48,125 nucleotides of DNA, taken from JBEKIK01 sp050013075 (GTDB lineage: Bacteria; Planctomycetota; Planctomycetia; Pirellulales; Thermoguttaceae). The DNA lies in contig JBEKFZ010000026.1 of the NCBI GenBank assembly GCA_050013075.1, positions 1 through 48,125 of the forward strand, in the 5' to 3' direction. Below are positions 32,665 to 41,509 of this stretch, in pieces (the first letter of the stretch is position 1; each line of letters begins with the position of its first letter). Below the pieces are notes generated by a model, which was given only the letters and a program-made list of their open reading frames with translations, did no database searches and was not told the DNA's origin. The position numbers and the translations under genes are program-made.

Positions 32665-35600
32665 ATGAGAAATTGCAGTATTCGCCTGATAGGAATTCTG
32701 TCGGTAATCGTTATTGTCTTTGTTACAGCCGCTTATAAGTCTTATGGCTCTCCGGAAATGGTCGACCAACAGAAACAGTACGCCTCCTTATTGCTGAAAA
32801 AAGCCGAACAAGCCAAGCAGCAGGCCGAGAAAGCACATCAAGAGAAAAAAGCCGCTGAGGAAGAAGCGGCCCAAAAAGAACGGATCGATAGCCTGGCGTC
32901 GTATCTCAAGCTTAAACCGGACGATTTGGACGTGCGGGAAGAATTAGGCATACTGCGCGCGGATCGTGTTCAAGATTCGCAATCATTCAGCCTGGCGTAT
33001 GGCGAACTTGAAATAATACTTCACAAGGATCCGAAGCGAAACAAGGCCCGCCATAAACTAATCGAGTTGGCGATGCATGCCCGACGTTATGAGGACGCGC
33101 GCAATCATCTTGAGCAATTCTTGCTTAAAGATAAGCCCGATGACCCGGAATTGCTGGATCTTTTGGGTCAATGTCAGGAAAAGATGAACGAGTCGGATAA
33201 TGCGATAGAGTCCTATAATAAAGCTATTGAAGGATCGCCCGCTCGGATCGACGCCTACCAGCGATTGGCAATACTGTTACGCACTCGGATGAATAAGCCC
33301 AAACAGGCTTTCGATTGCATGCAAACCATGATTAAAAACAATTCCGATTCGGCTAAAGCCTATATCTATTTGGGAAATTATTGGCAAAGCATTAATACAA
33401 AAGAAGAGGCCGAGAAGGCCGCGGAAAAAGAAGTGGATCCCAAGGAAGAGGCCATGAAGGCCGCGGAAAAAGCCTTGGAATTGTCTCCGGATGACGAAGA
33501 AGCATTGCTGCTGGCGGCGCGCTCGTCTATGGCGCTGGGCAAATTTGATCAGGCCCGCAAATATACGGAACTCAACCTGAAAGTGCACAAGGATTCGCCC
33601 TCGATCTATACCACCTTGGCCGAGATCGTCGCGCATACGGGCGACAGGGAAAAAGCGATTGCGATTCTCAATCGGGGACTTGAAGAAACCAAGGATGCGC
33701 CCCAGATACTTTGGTCTAAGGCGAATTTGCTTATCGACTTGAAAAACGCGGACGAGGCAAAACAAACCATCAAGAAACTGCAATCTTCGACATACCCTAA
33801 ATACATGATAGACTATCTCGATGCGAGAATCTCTTTTGCCCAAAAAGACTGGGCGGAGGCAATCCGCCGCTTTGAAAAAGTCCGCCCCTCATTGACCGCC
33901 TCCCCCGCCTTGCTCAAGCAGGTGGATTTGACTTTGGGCTATTGCTACGGGCAGTTGCACAACGTGGATCAGCAAATCAGCGCCTACCAGCGAGTGCTGG
34001 CCGCCGATCCCTTTTTCGCTCCCGCGCGACAAGGTCTTACGGATGCTTTGCTCGCATCGGGCCGTGTTGACGAGGCGGTGCAGGAGTACGACAAGTTAAT
34101 AAAAACGGGAAACCTGCCTCATGGCGGACTGGTTCCATTCGCAAGTCTCCTTATTCGGCAGAATTTGCAACGCGGCGCCAATGAGCGAAAGTGGGATAAA
34201 GTGGAAAAAGTGCTTGATGAGGCGGAAAAAACCGACCCGGATTCGTATCAACTGCCTTTGCTTCGCACCGAAATACTGCACTCACAAAATCGCGATCAGG
34301 AGGCCGAAAAACTGCTTCGCGAAGCCCTGGAGAAAAAACCCGCACAAATCGAGTTTTGGAACTCGCTGGTAACCATACTCGCGTTGCAAAAAAAGTGGGA
34401 CCAGGCCGAAAAAGTACTCGCCGATTACGAAAAACAAAAGGGCGATACCGTGGATTGGCGTTTGGCCCGCTGCGAATACCTATTGCAGCGCTACGATGCC
34501 AAAGCCGGAGAATATTTGACGAAACTGAGGGAAAATATCGACGGTTTTTCCGATGCCGATCGGGTGCGGCTCTGGAACGGCCTGTTAACCGCCGCCCGGC
34601 GGATAAAAAACAACGACTTGATCCGGGAATTGACCGATTTATTGAGCCGGAAAGACGCAAACAATCTGGAAGTTCATTTTTTGCGGTTGGAGCAAGCGGC
34701 AAATAACCAGGACCGGGCGGCTCTGGAAGCGGACTTGAAAGACGTGAAAAAAGTGGAGGGAGAAGGGCCTTTGTGGCTGTTCGGCCAGGCCCGGCTGTTG
34801 GCCCTGAGGGCGGTAAAAGAGAACGACCCCGGCCTGTATGACGAAGCCCTGCAATATCTCGCAAAAGCCCGGGATCTGCGCCCTTCCTGGTCGCGCATTC
34901 CTTTATTCATGGGAACCATTTACGACCAGCAGAATAAACCCGATCAGGCAATAAAATACTACCTGGCCGCCATCGACCTGGGAGAAATTAATCCCAAAGC
35001 TGTGCATCGCACGGTGCAATTACTCTGTCAGCAGCATCGCTTCGCGGAAGTCGATAAACTGATCGGTAAAATAGATCCCAGGAAATATCCCTTCTTGTCG
35101 GAATTAACCCGCATGTGGGTGGAAGATATGTTCAGGCAAGGTGAATTCGATTTAGCCCTGGAAAAGGCCCGCAAAGCTGTTCCCCAAGATTCCAAAGCGT
35201 ACAGTGAGCACTTATGGCTCGGTCAAGTATTGGTCTCTGCAGCGCGGCGCGCGAAGCTCAAGGGCGGCGGCAAAGAATTCCAGGCCCTTTCAGCGGAGGC
35301 GGAAAAAAGCCTTCGCCGTGCCGTGGAATTGAAAGGCGACGTACCGGAGACATGGGTCGCTTTGGTGGAATTACTCAGCCTTTCAGATAGAATTGGCGAT
35401 GCCGAAGCGGCCTTGAATCAAGCGGGTCGCACAATTCCCGCCGATCAGGCGCCGCTTATCTTAGCCAAATGTTATGAAGTAATTGGGAAGAATGACATAG
35501 CCCAAGAGCAATACAAGATCGCGCTGGGCGCCAAACCGGACGATCCGCGCGTGAACTATTCCATAGCCGAATTCTATCAAAAGATCGGCAAAACGGCTGA

Positions 35601-37128
35601 AGCCGAGGACATCTTGAAACGGATTGTGGATGGGAAGATAAAGGCGGATCAATCCGATTTGAAGCAAGCCCGCCGGCTATTGGCCAAGAATATCCTGGCC
35701 AAAGGCGGTCTCAAGAACATGGAAATTGCCCGAAATTTGATCGAACAGAACCTGGCTTCCGACGGCAATTCGGCCGATGATTTGCGAATTAAAGCACAAA
35801 TTCTCTCGCTCAGCACCAACCGCGGCTGCAAGGACGAAGCAATCGCCGCCTTGACGAAATTAACAGCGGGACAACAAGTCACGCCCGAAGACCTCTTAAA
35901 CCTGGCTCTGCTTTATTTATCCAAAGAAAAACAATCGCAACAAGCGTCCCAGTCCACTGCAAATGCCGGTCATCCAGACTTCGATGCCTGGAACAATGCC
36001 AATAAAGTATTGCAACGGCTGGAGTCTTCTCAAAGTAACGATCCCCGTTACATGGCGATTTACGCCAAAGCCCTGCTGGATCATGGGGACATATCCGGTG
36101 CGGAATCGCACATAAACAGGTTGGTTAAGGATTTTTCCCATTCCGCTGCCACTATAGTTCTCCAAGCCGAGTTGCTCTTTCAGCGCAATCAGTATAAAGA
36201 GGCTCTGGATTTATTAAAAGATTTTGTCGACCAGAAAAACGCTATTCCGCCCGAACGTTCTAAACGCTTGCATACGATGGCTGAAGAAATAGAGCAATTG
36301 GCCATGCGGTTAAAGGATCCGGACCAGAAACCAATGGCCGATCGCTATCTCCGAACCGCTGAAACGTTATATACTCAATACATCGCCGAATCTCCCGGCA
36401 GGTCGCTAGACCTTGTCGCCTTTCTCAACCGGCAAGGCAGAACCGAAAAGGCCATAAGCGTGCTCGAACAGACTTGGAAAAATAGCGATCCCTTGAGCAT
36501 CGCCCAGGTTAGTCTGACCGTCACACACAAGGGAAAAGGCGGCATGGATATCGTAACGAGGGTGGAAAGAGTCCTTAAGGAAGCGCGAATGTCTCCGAAA
36601 TTCAGCGACCATTCTGCAATCGTCGTGGCCCTTGGCGATTTATATTCCGGACAAAACCGCTTGGCGGAGGCGGAATATTTCTACCGAGAAGCTTTAAAGA
36701 AAAAACCCGACTACTACGCGGTAATGAATAACCTCGCCGTACTTTTGTCTTTCCAAGACGAAAAACTCGATGAAGCTTTGAATACTATCAACAAAGCATT
36801 GGAAATTGCCGGACCGTTGGGATCGTTGCTGGATACCCGGGCACGTGTCTATATCGCCAAAGGCGATGCTGAAAATGCCCTCGCCGATACGGAGAAAGCA
36901 ATTGCCGAAAATCCAAGTCCCCTTCGGCTGTTTCACCAAGCACAAGCCTTCCTGCTGGCAGGTCAAAAGAGCAAGGCAGCCTCGACTATGCAAGAAGCCC
37001 TTAAAGCCGGGCTCGACCAAGATAATTTATATAAGCCTGAAAGTCCTCAATTTGAAAAACTAAAAATGCTTGCCGAAGAACTCAACACTCCGGCAGTAAA
37101 TAATAAAAAAGAACCTTCAGTAGATTGA
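32665..37128 (+). CDS. Very large TPR protein, membrane-anchored
   Basis: A 1487-residue protein. A hydrophobic helix at about 7-24 (IGILSVIVIVFVTAAY) is an uncleaved anchor or signal; residues about 44-75 are a Lys/Glu/Ala/Gln-rich coiled coil; the rest is a solenoid of roughly thirty TPR-like units, for example AIESYNKAIEGSPARIDAY, QISAYQRVLAADPFF and AEYFYREALKKKPDYYAV. Layout resembles periplasmic TPR scaffold proteins of exopolysaccharide or PEP-CTERM export, but no such genes are near. The ATG lacks a clear ribosome site. The coding sequence is intact and free of inserted repeats over 4.4 kb, unlike several neighbours. Confidence 0.88.
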   Translation: MRNCSIRLIGILSVIVIVFVTAAYKSYGSPEMVDQQKQYASLLLKKAEQAKQQAEKAHQEKKAAEEEAAQKERIDSLASYLKLKPDDLDVREELGILRADRVQDSQSFSLAYGELEIILHKDPKRNKARHKLIELAMHARRYEDARNHLEQFLLKDKPDDPELLDLLGQCQEKMNESDNAIESYNKAIEGSPARIDAYQRLAILLRTRMNKPKQAFDCMQTMIKNNSDSAKAYIYLGNYWQSINTKEEAEKAAEKEVDPKEEAMKAAEKALELSPDDEEALLLAARSSMALGKFDQARKYTELNLKVHKDSPSIYTTLAEIVAHTGDREKAIAILNRGLEETKDAPQILWSKANLLIDLKNADEAKQTIKKLQSSTYPKYMIDYLDARISFAQKDWAEAIRRFEKVRPSLTASPALLKQVDLTLGYCYGQLHNVDQQISAYQRVLAADPFFAPARQGLTDALLASGRVDEAVQEYDKLIKTGNLPHGGLVPFASLLIRQNLQRGANERKWDKVEKVLDEAEKTDPDSYQLPLLRTEILHSQNRDQEAEKLLREALEKKPAQIEFWNSLVTILALQKKWDQAEKVLADYEKQKGDTVDWRLARCEYLLQRYDAKAGEYLTKLRENIDGFSDADRVRLWNGLLTAARRIKNNDLIRELTDLLSRKDANNLEVHFLRLEQAANNQDRAALEADLKDVKKVEGEGPLWLFGQARLLALRAVKENDPGLYDEALQYLAKARDLRPSWSRIPLFMGTIYDQQNKPDQAIKYYLAAIDLGEINPKAVHRTVQLLCQQHRFAEVDKLIGKIDPRKYPFLSELTRMWVEDMFRQGEFDLALEKARKAVPQDSKAYSEHLWLGQVLVSAARRAKLKGGGKEFQALSAEAEKSLRRAVELKGDVPETWVALVELLSLSDRIGDAEAALNQAGRTIPADQAPLILAKCYEVIGKNDIAQEQYKIALGAKPDDPRVNYSIAEFYQKIGKTAEAEDILKRIVDGKIKADQSDLKQARRLLAKNILAKGGLKNMEIARNLIEQNLASDGNSADDLRIKAQILSLSTNRGCKDEAIAALTKLTAGQQVTPEDLLNLALLYLSKEKQSQQASQSTANAGHPDFDAWNNANKVLQRLESSQSNDPRYMAIYAKALLDHGDISGAESHINRLVKDFSHSAATIVLQAELLFQRNQYKEALDLLKDFVDQKNAIPPERSKRLHTMAEEIEQLAMRLKDPDQKPMADRYLRTAETLYTQYIAESPGRSLDLVAFLNRQGRTEKAISVLEQTWKNSDPLSIAQVSLTVTHKGKGGMDIVTRVERVLKEARMSPKFSDHSAIVVALGDLYSGQNRLAEAEYFYREALKKKPDYYAVMNNLAVLLSFQDEKLDEALNTINKALEIAGPLGSLLDTRARVYIAKGDAENALADTEKAIAENPSPLRLFHQAQAFLLAGQKSKAASTMQEALKAGLDQDNLYKPESPQFEKLKMLAEELNTPAVNNKKEPSVD

Positions 37129-37142
37129 TGTCCGGGTATTTT

Positions 37143-38642
37143 CTAAATAGCGGTCAAAATTCGTTCTGCCGCCAGTTCGCCCCCGTGGATGCAGTCGGGA
37201 ATGCCCACGCCGTGATAGGCATTGCCGGCTAATTGCAGATGTGGAAGTGAAGCCGTGCGGGCTTCAATCCGCTTGATTAGATCTTTGTGGCCGACGTGAT
37301 ATTGGGGCATGGTGCGGGGCCAATGGGCAACGTCGAAAAAAACCGGATCGCCCTGGATGTGCAGGAGTTTTTCGGTGTGCCGGCGGACCAGGGGCAAGAG
37401 TTGTTCGTCGGGCATTTCGGCCAGTTCCGGATGTCGTGCCCCGCCCACGAAAACCCGCAAGAGCGTGTTGCCTTCCGGGGCGCGATGGGCGTATTTCCGG
37501 CTGCTAAAACTGATTGCCAGGATGGGACTTTGCTCGATGGCCGGCACCACCGCCCCCATGCCGTCCAAGGGATGGCCGACTTGCCGGTCGTTATAGCCCA
37601 GCGAAACAATGGCGGTGCCTTGGTGTGAGATTGCGGCGAGTTCAGCCGATAAGCTTGCATCGGTTTCCGCCAGCAAGCTTGCCGACAACGACGACGACGC
37701 AGCGATAATCACGGCTTCAAAATCCGATGTCCCCTGTCCCTTTATGAGATTATCAGATGTCCCCTCTCCCTTTGGGAGATCATTAACTGTTCCCTCTCCC
37801 TTTGGGAGAGGATTAGGGTGAGGGCTGCTGGTCCACACTCGCCATTTATTTTCGATACGCCTCAACTGTTCCACTTTGGTGTTTAATCGGATTGCATCGA
37901 CGGGCAATCGGGCAGCCAAGGCATCGACCAGGCTTTTCAGGCCGTCGCGCAAGGTGACGAACATGCTATACCGTGCGCCGCTTTCGGAACCTGCGTGTGG
38001 GTTCATTTTTTTTTGCCGCCGCATCGCCCGGATCAGGCTGCCGTGCTTTAGTTCCATCTCGCGGAAGCGGGGAAGCGTGGCCAGGAGGCTGAGTTTTTCC
38101 ATATCGGCGGCGTAGACCGCGCTAACAAGCGGCTCGACGAGCCGTTGGAAAACTTCGCGGCCCAAGCGGCGGCGGACGAATGAGGCCATGCTTTCGTCGG
38201 ACGGGTCTTTTCGCGGCGGAATGAAATACTCCAGCGCCGCGCGGAGTTTTCCCAACGGACTTAAAAGCGGCGTGACCGCCAGCGGCCACAACCGCGTGGG
38301 GGCCATCATCAGAAAACCCTCGGGCAGGCGATGCAAACGGCCGGCGCGGACCACGAAGGTCCGCCGGTATGCGGGATTGGTTTGGATCAGTTGCTCGGCC
38401 AGTCCCAAGCGCTTGCACAGATTCACTCCCCAGGGTACGGTAGTGATGAAGTTATCGGAGCTGCGTTCGACTTGAAAGCCGCGGCGATTGATAGTGGAAA
38501 TCACGCCGCCCAGGCGATCGGAGGCCTCGAAAAGCGTTATTAAGCAGGAGGGATTCAGTTCCAGCAAGCGATGCGCGGCCGCCAAGCCGGCAATGCCCGC
38601 GCCGATGACGGCGATGCGTCGCGATTGAGGTTTACAGTTCAC
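37143..38642 (-). CDS. hemG: Protoporphyrinogen/coproporphyrinogen oxidase, FAD-dependent
   Basis: A 499-residue flavoenzyme of haem synthesis. The FAD loop is IAVIGAGIAGLAAAHRLL at about residues 10-27, followed by FEASDRLGGVIST, and the C-terminus has LAGNAYHGVGIPDCIHGG. Middle landmarks are SMASFVRRRLG and VEPLVSAVYAAD, as in the HemY-type family, whose usual length is about 460-480. The excess is an insertion at about residues 273-304 (PHPNPLPKGEG and derived copies), encoded by three CCCTCTCCC palindrome copies. The only possible start in frame is GTG at 38642, because a stop lies four codons upstream; this GTG is itself part of an ACAGTTC heptamer tract and has no ribosome site. Confidence 0.93.
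   Translation of the reverse strand: MNCKPQSRRIAVIGAGIAGLAAAHRLLELNPSCLITLFEASDRLGGVISTINRRGFQVERSSDNFITTVPWGVNLCKRLGLAEQLIQTNPAYRRTFVVRAGRLHRLPEGFLMMAPTRLWPLAVTPLLSPLGKLRAALEYFIPPRKDPSDESMASFVRRRLGREVFQRLVEPLVSAVYAADMEKLSLLATLPRFREMELKHGSLIRAMRRQKKMNPHAGSESGARYSMFVTLRDGLKSLVDALAARLPVDAIRLNTKVEQLRRIENKWRVWTSSPHPNPLPKGEGTVNDLPKGEGTSDNLIKGQGTSDFEAVIIAASSSLSASLLAETDASLSAELAAISHQGTAIVSLGYNDRQVGHPLDGMGAVVPAIEQSPILAISFSSRKYAHRAPEGNTLLRVFVGGARHPELAEMPDEQLLPLVRRHTEKLLHIQGDPVFFDVAHWPRTMPQYHVGHKDLIKRIEARTASLPHLQLAGNAYHGVGIPDCIHGGELAAERILTAI
37731..37824. repeat. Three CCCTCTCCC palindrome copies translated inside hemG
   Basis: Copies at 37731-37749 (decayed), 37761-37779 (right arm cut) and 37791-37824 (complete, with GGATTAGGGTGAGGG tail), at a 30-bp spacing that keeps the frame. 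On the coding strand they give PHPNPLPKGEG and then DLPKGEGTSD and LIKGQGTSD. Confidence 0.9.
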
Positions 38643-38668
38643 AGTTTTCAGTTATCGGTTCACAGTTT
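38634..38668. repeat. Heptamer tract containing the hemG start codon
   Basis: Five units: ACAGTTC, ACAGTTT, TCAGTTA, TCGGTTC, ACAGTTT. The GTG start of hemG is the complement of 38640-38642, at the junction of the first two units. A further palindrome GGGCAGT / ACTGCCC lies at 38712-38727. Confidence 0.85.
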
Positions 38669-38735
38669 GTAGGGTGCGTGAAACGCACCGCAATCAATAT
38701 CTTATGCAAGCGGGCAGTAAACTGCCCACCCCTAC

Positions 38736-38770
38736 ACTAATCCCCAATCCCTAATCTCTAGCCCCTAGTT
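38736..38770. repeat. Heptamer tract at the MBL hydrolase stop codon
   Basis: Units ACTAATC, CCCAATC, CCTAATC, TCTAGCC, CCTAGTT in steps of seven. The TAA stop of the leftward gene is the complement of 38769-38771, overlapping the last unit by two bases. Confidence 0.85.
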
Positions 38771-39608
38771 AAATCCACAGGTGCAAGCGGCCGTCGAGCA
38801 TATCGGGGATGGCTTTTTGCACGTGGGCGCGAATCTGGCTGGAGTTATAGCGGGTGCTGAAATGGCTGGCGATGATCAATTCGTTATGGAATCGGTCTCT
38901 GCGCTCGATCAAATCGTCCACGTGGATGTGGCCAAATTTATGGATTTTGTCTTTGCGATGCCGCTGGGCCACGAAGGTAACTTCCATGATGAGCACCTCG
39001 GCCTCGAACATGGCTGGGCAGGCATCCAGGCCGGCCGGGGCGCTGTCGCCCAGATAGGCCACCTTCGGGATGCGGATTTCCTGCGTCACCTCCGTGCCGG
39101 CCAGTCGCAGATCGCGGATGGTTTCGCCCCTCAGGCCGATGAACTCGGATTTAAGTTTCCTCCGCCTCTGCCAGATCACAAAACCCAGCGAAGGCACGGC
39201 ATGTTCCGTGGCCGAGACCGTCACCACTTGCTCGCGGGAAAGTTCAATTTCGTCGCCGGGCCTTACAGGCGCCAGGGTGCAGGGCAGTCGACCGCGGTCC
39301 AAGCGGCTCAGTAGCCGCAATATCCGCTCCATCGGGGCCACGGCGTGTTCGGGCAAATAAATCACCGGCGGATCCATTTTCATCATCCGTCGCCGGGCAA
39401 CGTACACCGGCAAACATATGAAGTGATCCATGTGCGTGTGCGAAACGAACCACGTGGGCGTGCCCATGAACGACCAAGGCTGCGCGCCCAGATCAAAGCC
39501 GATCTTCAACTCCGGTATCCGCCAATAAGTCTGCACGGCGGCGCGAGAGTAGCCCTCGATGGATATATCCTTGTGCGCGAGTGTTTTAACCGGCAAATTG
39601 TGGATCAT
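38769..39608 (-). CDS. Metallo-beta-lactamase-fold hydrolase, RNase Z-like
   Basis: A 279-residue protein. The metal motif SHTHMDH places His57, His59, Asp61 and His62; further ligands are likely His135 in TEHAVPS, the Asp in AYLGDSAP and the His in IIASHFSTRY. The layout follows RNase Z (tRNA 3'-end processing) and its cyclic-nucleotide phosphodiesterase-like relatives, but the length and the missing flexible exosite arm leave room for another substrate. Its ATG overlaps the ScpA stop by 4 bp, so it is translated with scpA. Confidence 0.85.
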   Translation of the reverse strand: MIHNLPVKTLAHKDISIEGYSRAAVQTYWRIPELKIGFDLGAQPWSFMGTPTWFVSHTHMDHFICLPVYVARRRMMKMDPPVIYLPEHAVAPMERILRLLSRLDRGRLPCTLAPVRPGDEIELSREQVVTVSATEHAVPSLGFVIWQRRRKLKSEFIGLRGETIRDLRLAGTEVTQEIRIPKVAYLGDSAPAGLDACPAMFEAEVLIMEVTFVAQRHRKDKIHKFGHIHVDDLIERRDRFHNELIIASHFSTRYNSSQIRAHVQKAIPDMLDGRLHLWI

Positions 39609-40384
39609 GAATCTCTAGTCCCGACGTTTTCATAATTATCGGCGTCGGAGAAATCCAGAGGCTCTTGGCAATCTTCCTTGATCAAGAGCCAAATTTCGCC
39701 GAACAGGGCGTTTTGCTCCACGCGAACGCGGCGATGGCGAACCAATTCCAACACGGCCAGGAATATGCCGATCAAAGTGGATTTGTGCATGCCCGCCTGG
39801 AACAATTCGCAAAAGGCAATGCGGCGGCATTCCAGCAGCCGGGCATGGATGCGGGCCATATACACGCGGATCGGCGTGTCGTCGTAAACTATGTTCGAGG
39901 GCTTGGCGGCCTCGGTCTCCCGCATAATCCGACCGAACGCGCTGACAAGGTCCCACAATTCCGCCTCGTGGATCGGTTCCTCGCTGAGATCGCGGACGCG
40001 GCCGGGCAGGTCGTTGGCAAGCCGGGGATAGTGCTCCTGCCAAACGCGGCTGCGCTCTTCTAAAATACTGGCGGCATCGCGGTATTTTTTGTACTCCAAC
40101 AGCCGGTGGACCAATTCCTGCCGGGGATCGTCGATCTTTTCCTCGATCTCCTCGCCCGGCGGCAGCACCTCGTTCGACTTGATCTCGATTAGAGTGCTGG
40201 CCAGGGCCAGGAAATCGCCCACCGCGTTTACATCGACTTGCTCCAGCACGGCGATATATTGCAGATACTGATCGGTGATTTCGGCAATGGGAATATCTAC
40301 AATCTCGACCTCGTGCTTTCGCACCAGGTACAAGAGCAGATCCAACGGTCCGCGAAACAGGTTCAAATCGACGCAAAAATCCAT
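39605..40384 (-). CDS. scpA: Segregation and condensation protein A
   Basis: A 259-residue kleisin that joins the two heads of SMC and binds ScpB in chromosome condensation. The start DFCVDLNLFRGPLDLLLYLVRKHEVEI is the typical N-terminal SMC-binding helix pair; the C-terminal winged helix (about 190-255) ends in QNALFGEIWLLIKED. I take the ATG at 40384 since it precedes the conserved part; the frame is open back to a TTG at 40429, but that codon lies within a hairpin. The RNase Z-like gene overlaps its end by 4 bp. No scpB is in the window. Confidence 0.93.
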   Translation of the reverse strand: MDFCVDLNLFRGPLDLLLYLVRKHEVEIVDIPIAEITDQYLQYIAVLEQVDVNAVGDFLALASTLIEIKSNEVLPPGEEIEEKIDDPRQELVHRLLEYKKYRDAASILEERSRVWQEHYPRLANDLPGRVRDLSEEPIHEAELWDLVSAFGRIMRETEAAKPSNIVYDDTPIRVYMARIHARLLECRRIAFCELFQAGMHKSTLIGIFLAVLELVRHRRVRVEQNALFGEIWLLIKEDCQEPLDFSDADNYENVGTRDS

Positions 40385-40799
40385 GGGCGGGTTGTTCTTC
40401 AATGATCTTCGGTACAACTCGCGGCACAAGTGCCGCGGCTATTGAGAATCATAAAACTAATGTCACACGCAATAGCCGGCGGCTAACAGCCGCCGGTGGG
40501 AATTCGCTTATATTCCGGCGGTCGTTGACCGCTGGCTAGTAAAATTATCAATCTGAGACTCAATAAACGTTCTAGTCTAACGCCGATCCATACCGGGGGC
40601 GAGATGACGGGGGTATTTCTCCCTAAAACGCTGGAAAATTTTATGTTTTTCCTGTATCTTGTTTCGTCGGCATAAACCATTTAACTTGAAAAACGTTATA
40701 TTCAGGAATGTTTTATCTATTTTCCCGGCAATTTCCGAGCAAAATAGAATACGAACGGGCCAAGAAAAGCTTTTTTCCTTCCAGCAGGGGGGTAAACAG
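40385..40799. repeat. Divergent intergenic region with three palindromes
   Basis: Between scpA and the HIT gene. Hairpins: GCGGCAC / GTGCCGC (40421-40436); CCGGCGGCT / AGCCGCCGG (about 40477-40497), with an outer CGGCTATTG / CAATAGCCG pairing that joins it to the first; and an imperfect CCGGCGGTC / GACCGCTGG (about 40514-40534). The remaining 260 bp probably hold the two promoters; no boxes assigned. Confidence 0.75.
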
Positions 40800-41330
40800 G
40801 TGAATTACGAACAGATTTGGGCGCCCTGGCGAATGGGTTATATCCTGGGGGAAAAGGCCGCCGCCAAACCCCTGCCGGCCGAGGAACTGCTGCCCGGCGC
40901 CAATGCGGAATGCTTCCTTTGCCAGTGCGTGCCCCAGGGCGATGATCGTCAGCGCTTGGTCGTCTACCGCGGCAATCTCGCGATCGTGGTGTTGAACCGA
41001 TATCCTTACAACAACGGTCATTTGCTGATCGCTCCTCACCGGCATCTGGGCCAGTTCAACGAAATCGACGACGCCACCCACTTGGAACTAATGCAAACCT
41101 TGGGCCGGATGATCGCTCTTTGCGAAAAGGTGCTAAAACCCCAGGGATTCAACATCGGTCTGAATTTAGGTCACGCGGCAGGTGCCGGCGTGCCCGGTCA
41201 TCTGCATTGGCATATCGTGCCCCGTTGGGTCGGCGATACCCACTTCATGCCCATCCTCGCCGGCGTGCGCGTGATTCCGCAATCGCTCGAAGCGCTTTGG
41301 GAATTGCTTGCAGAAGAATTAGCGAAATAA
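40800..41330 (+). CDS. HIT-family hydrolase/transferase
   Basis: A 176-residue nucleotide-binding protein. N-terminal YEQIWAPWRMGYI and ECFLCQC (zinc cysteines) are as in Ap4A-phosphorylase-like HIT proteins; ILNRYPYNNGHLL-type VVLNRYPYNNGHLLI and the histidine triad GHLHWHIVPRW (His-x-His-x-His) follow. The substrate is probably a dinucleoside polyphosphate or nucleoside phosphoramidate. I take the GTG at 40800, which has an AGGGGGG about 8 nt upstream and precedes the conserved start; the frame is open back to 40659. The TAA stop merges into a 17-bp tandem array. Confidence 0.92.
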   Translation: MNYEQIWAPWRMGYILGEKAAAKPLPAEELLPGANAECFLCQCVPQGDDRQRLVVYRGNLAIVVLNRYPYNNGHLLIAPHRHLGQFNEIDDATHLELMQTLGRMIALCEKVLKPQGFNIGLNLGHAAGAGVPGHLHWHIVPRWVGDTHFMPILAGVRVIPQSLEALWELLAEELAK

Positions 41331-41460
41331 AATCAGAGCCAAAATAAAATCAGAGCCAAAACAAAATCAGAGCCAAAACAAAATCAGAGCCAAAACAAAA
41401 TCAGAGCCAAAACAAAATCAGAGCCAAAACAAAATCAGAGCCGGACCGTGTCGGTCCGGT
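41327..41460. repeat. Seven-copy 17-bp tandem array ending in a hairpin
   Basis: The word CAGAGCC occurs at 41334, 41351, 41368, 41385, 41402, 41419 and 41436, exactly 17 bp apart; the unit is AAAATCAGAGCCAAAAC. The first unit overlaps the HIT stop codon and the last runs into a CCGGACC / GGTCCGG hairpin (41441-41459). A single TCAGAGCCGG hairpin of the same type is at 20498-20553. Confidence 0.92.
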
Positions 41461-41488
41461 GGATACACAGACAACTCCTTATACAACT

Positions 41489-41509
41489 CCACTGCCCGCT
41501 CTCCGCTAT
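41489..41509. repeat. Heptamer tract containing the PQQ-propeller stop codon
   Basis: Units CCACTGC, CCGCTCT, CCGCTAT. The TAG stop is the complement of bases 4-6 of the last unit, the same register as at 24788-24790 and 28101-28103. Confidence 0.8.

Noticed and set aside
38769..39608. Firm call of tRNA-processing RNase Z
   Set aside because: The metal motif fits, but the exosite arm is not visible, so only the RNase Z-like family is claimed.
41327..41460. Possible CRISPR array
   Set aside because: The unit is 17 bp without spacers of separate sequence, and no cas gene is in the window; it is a plain tandem array.
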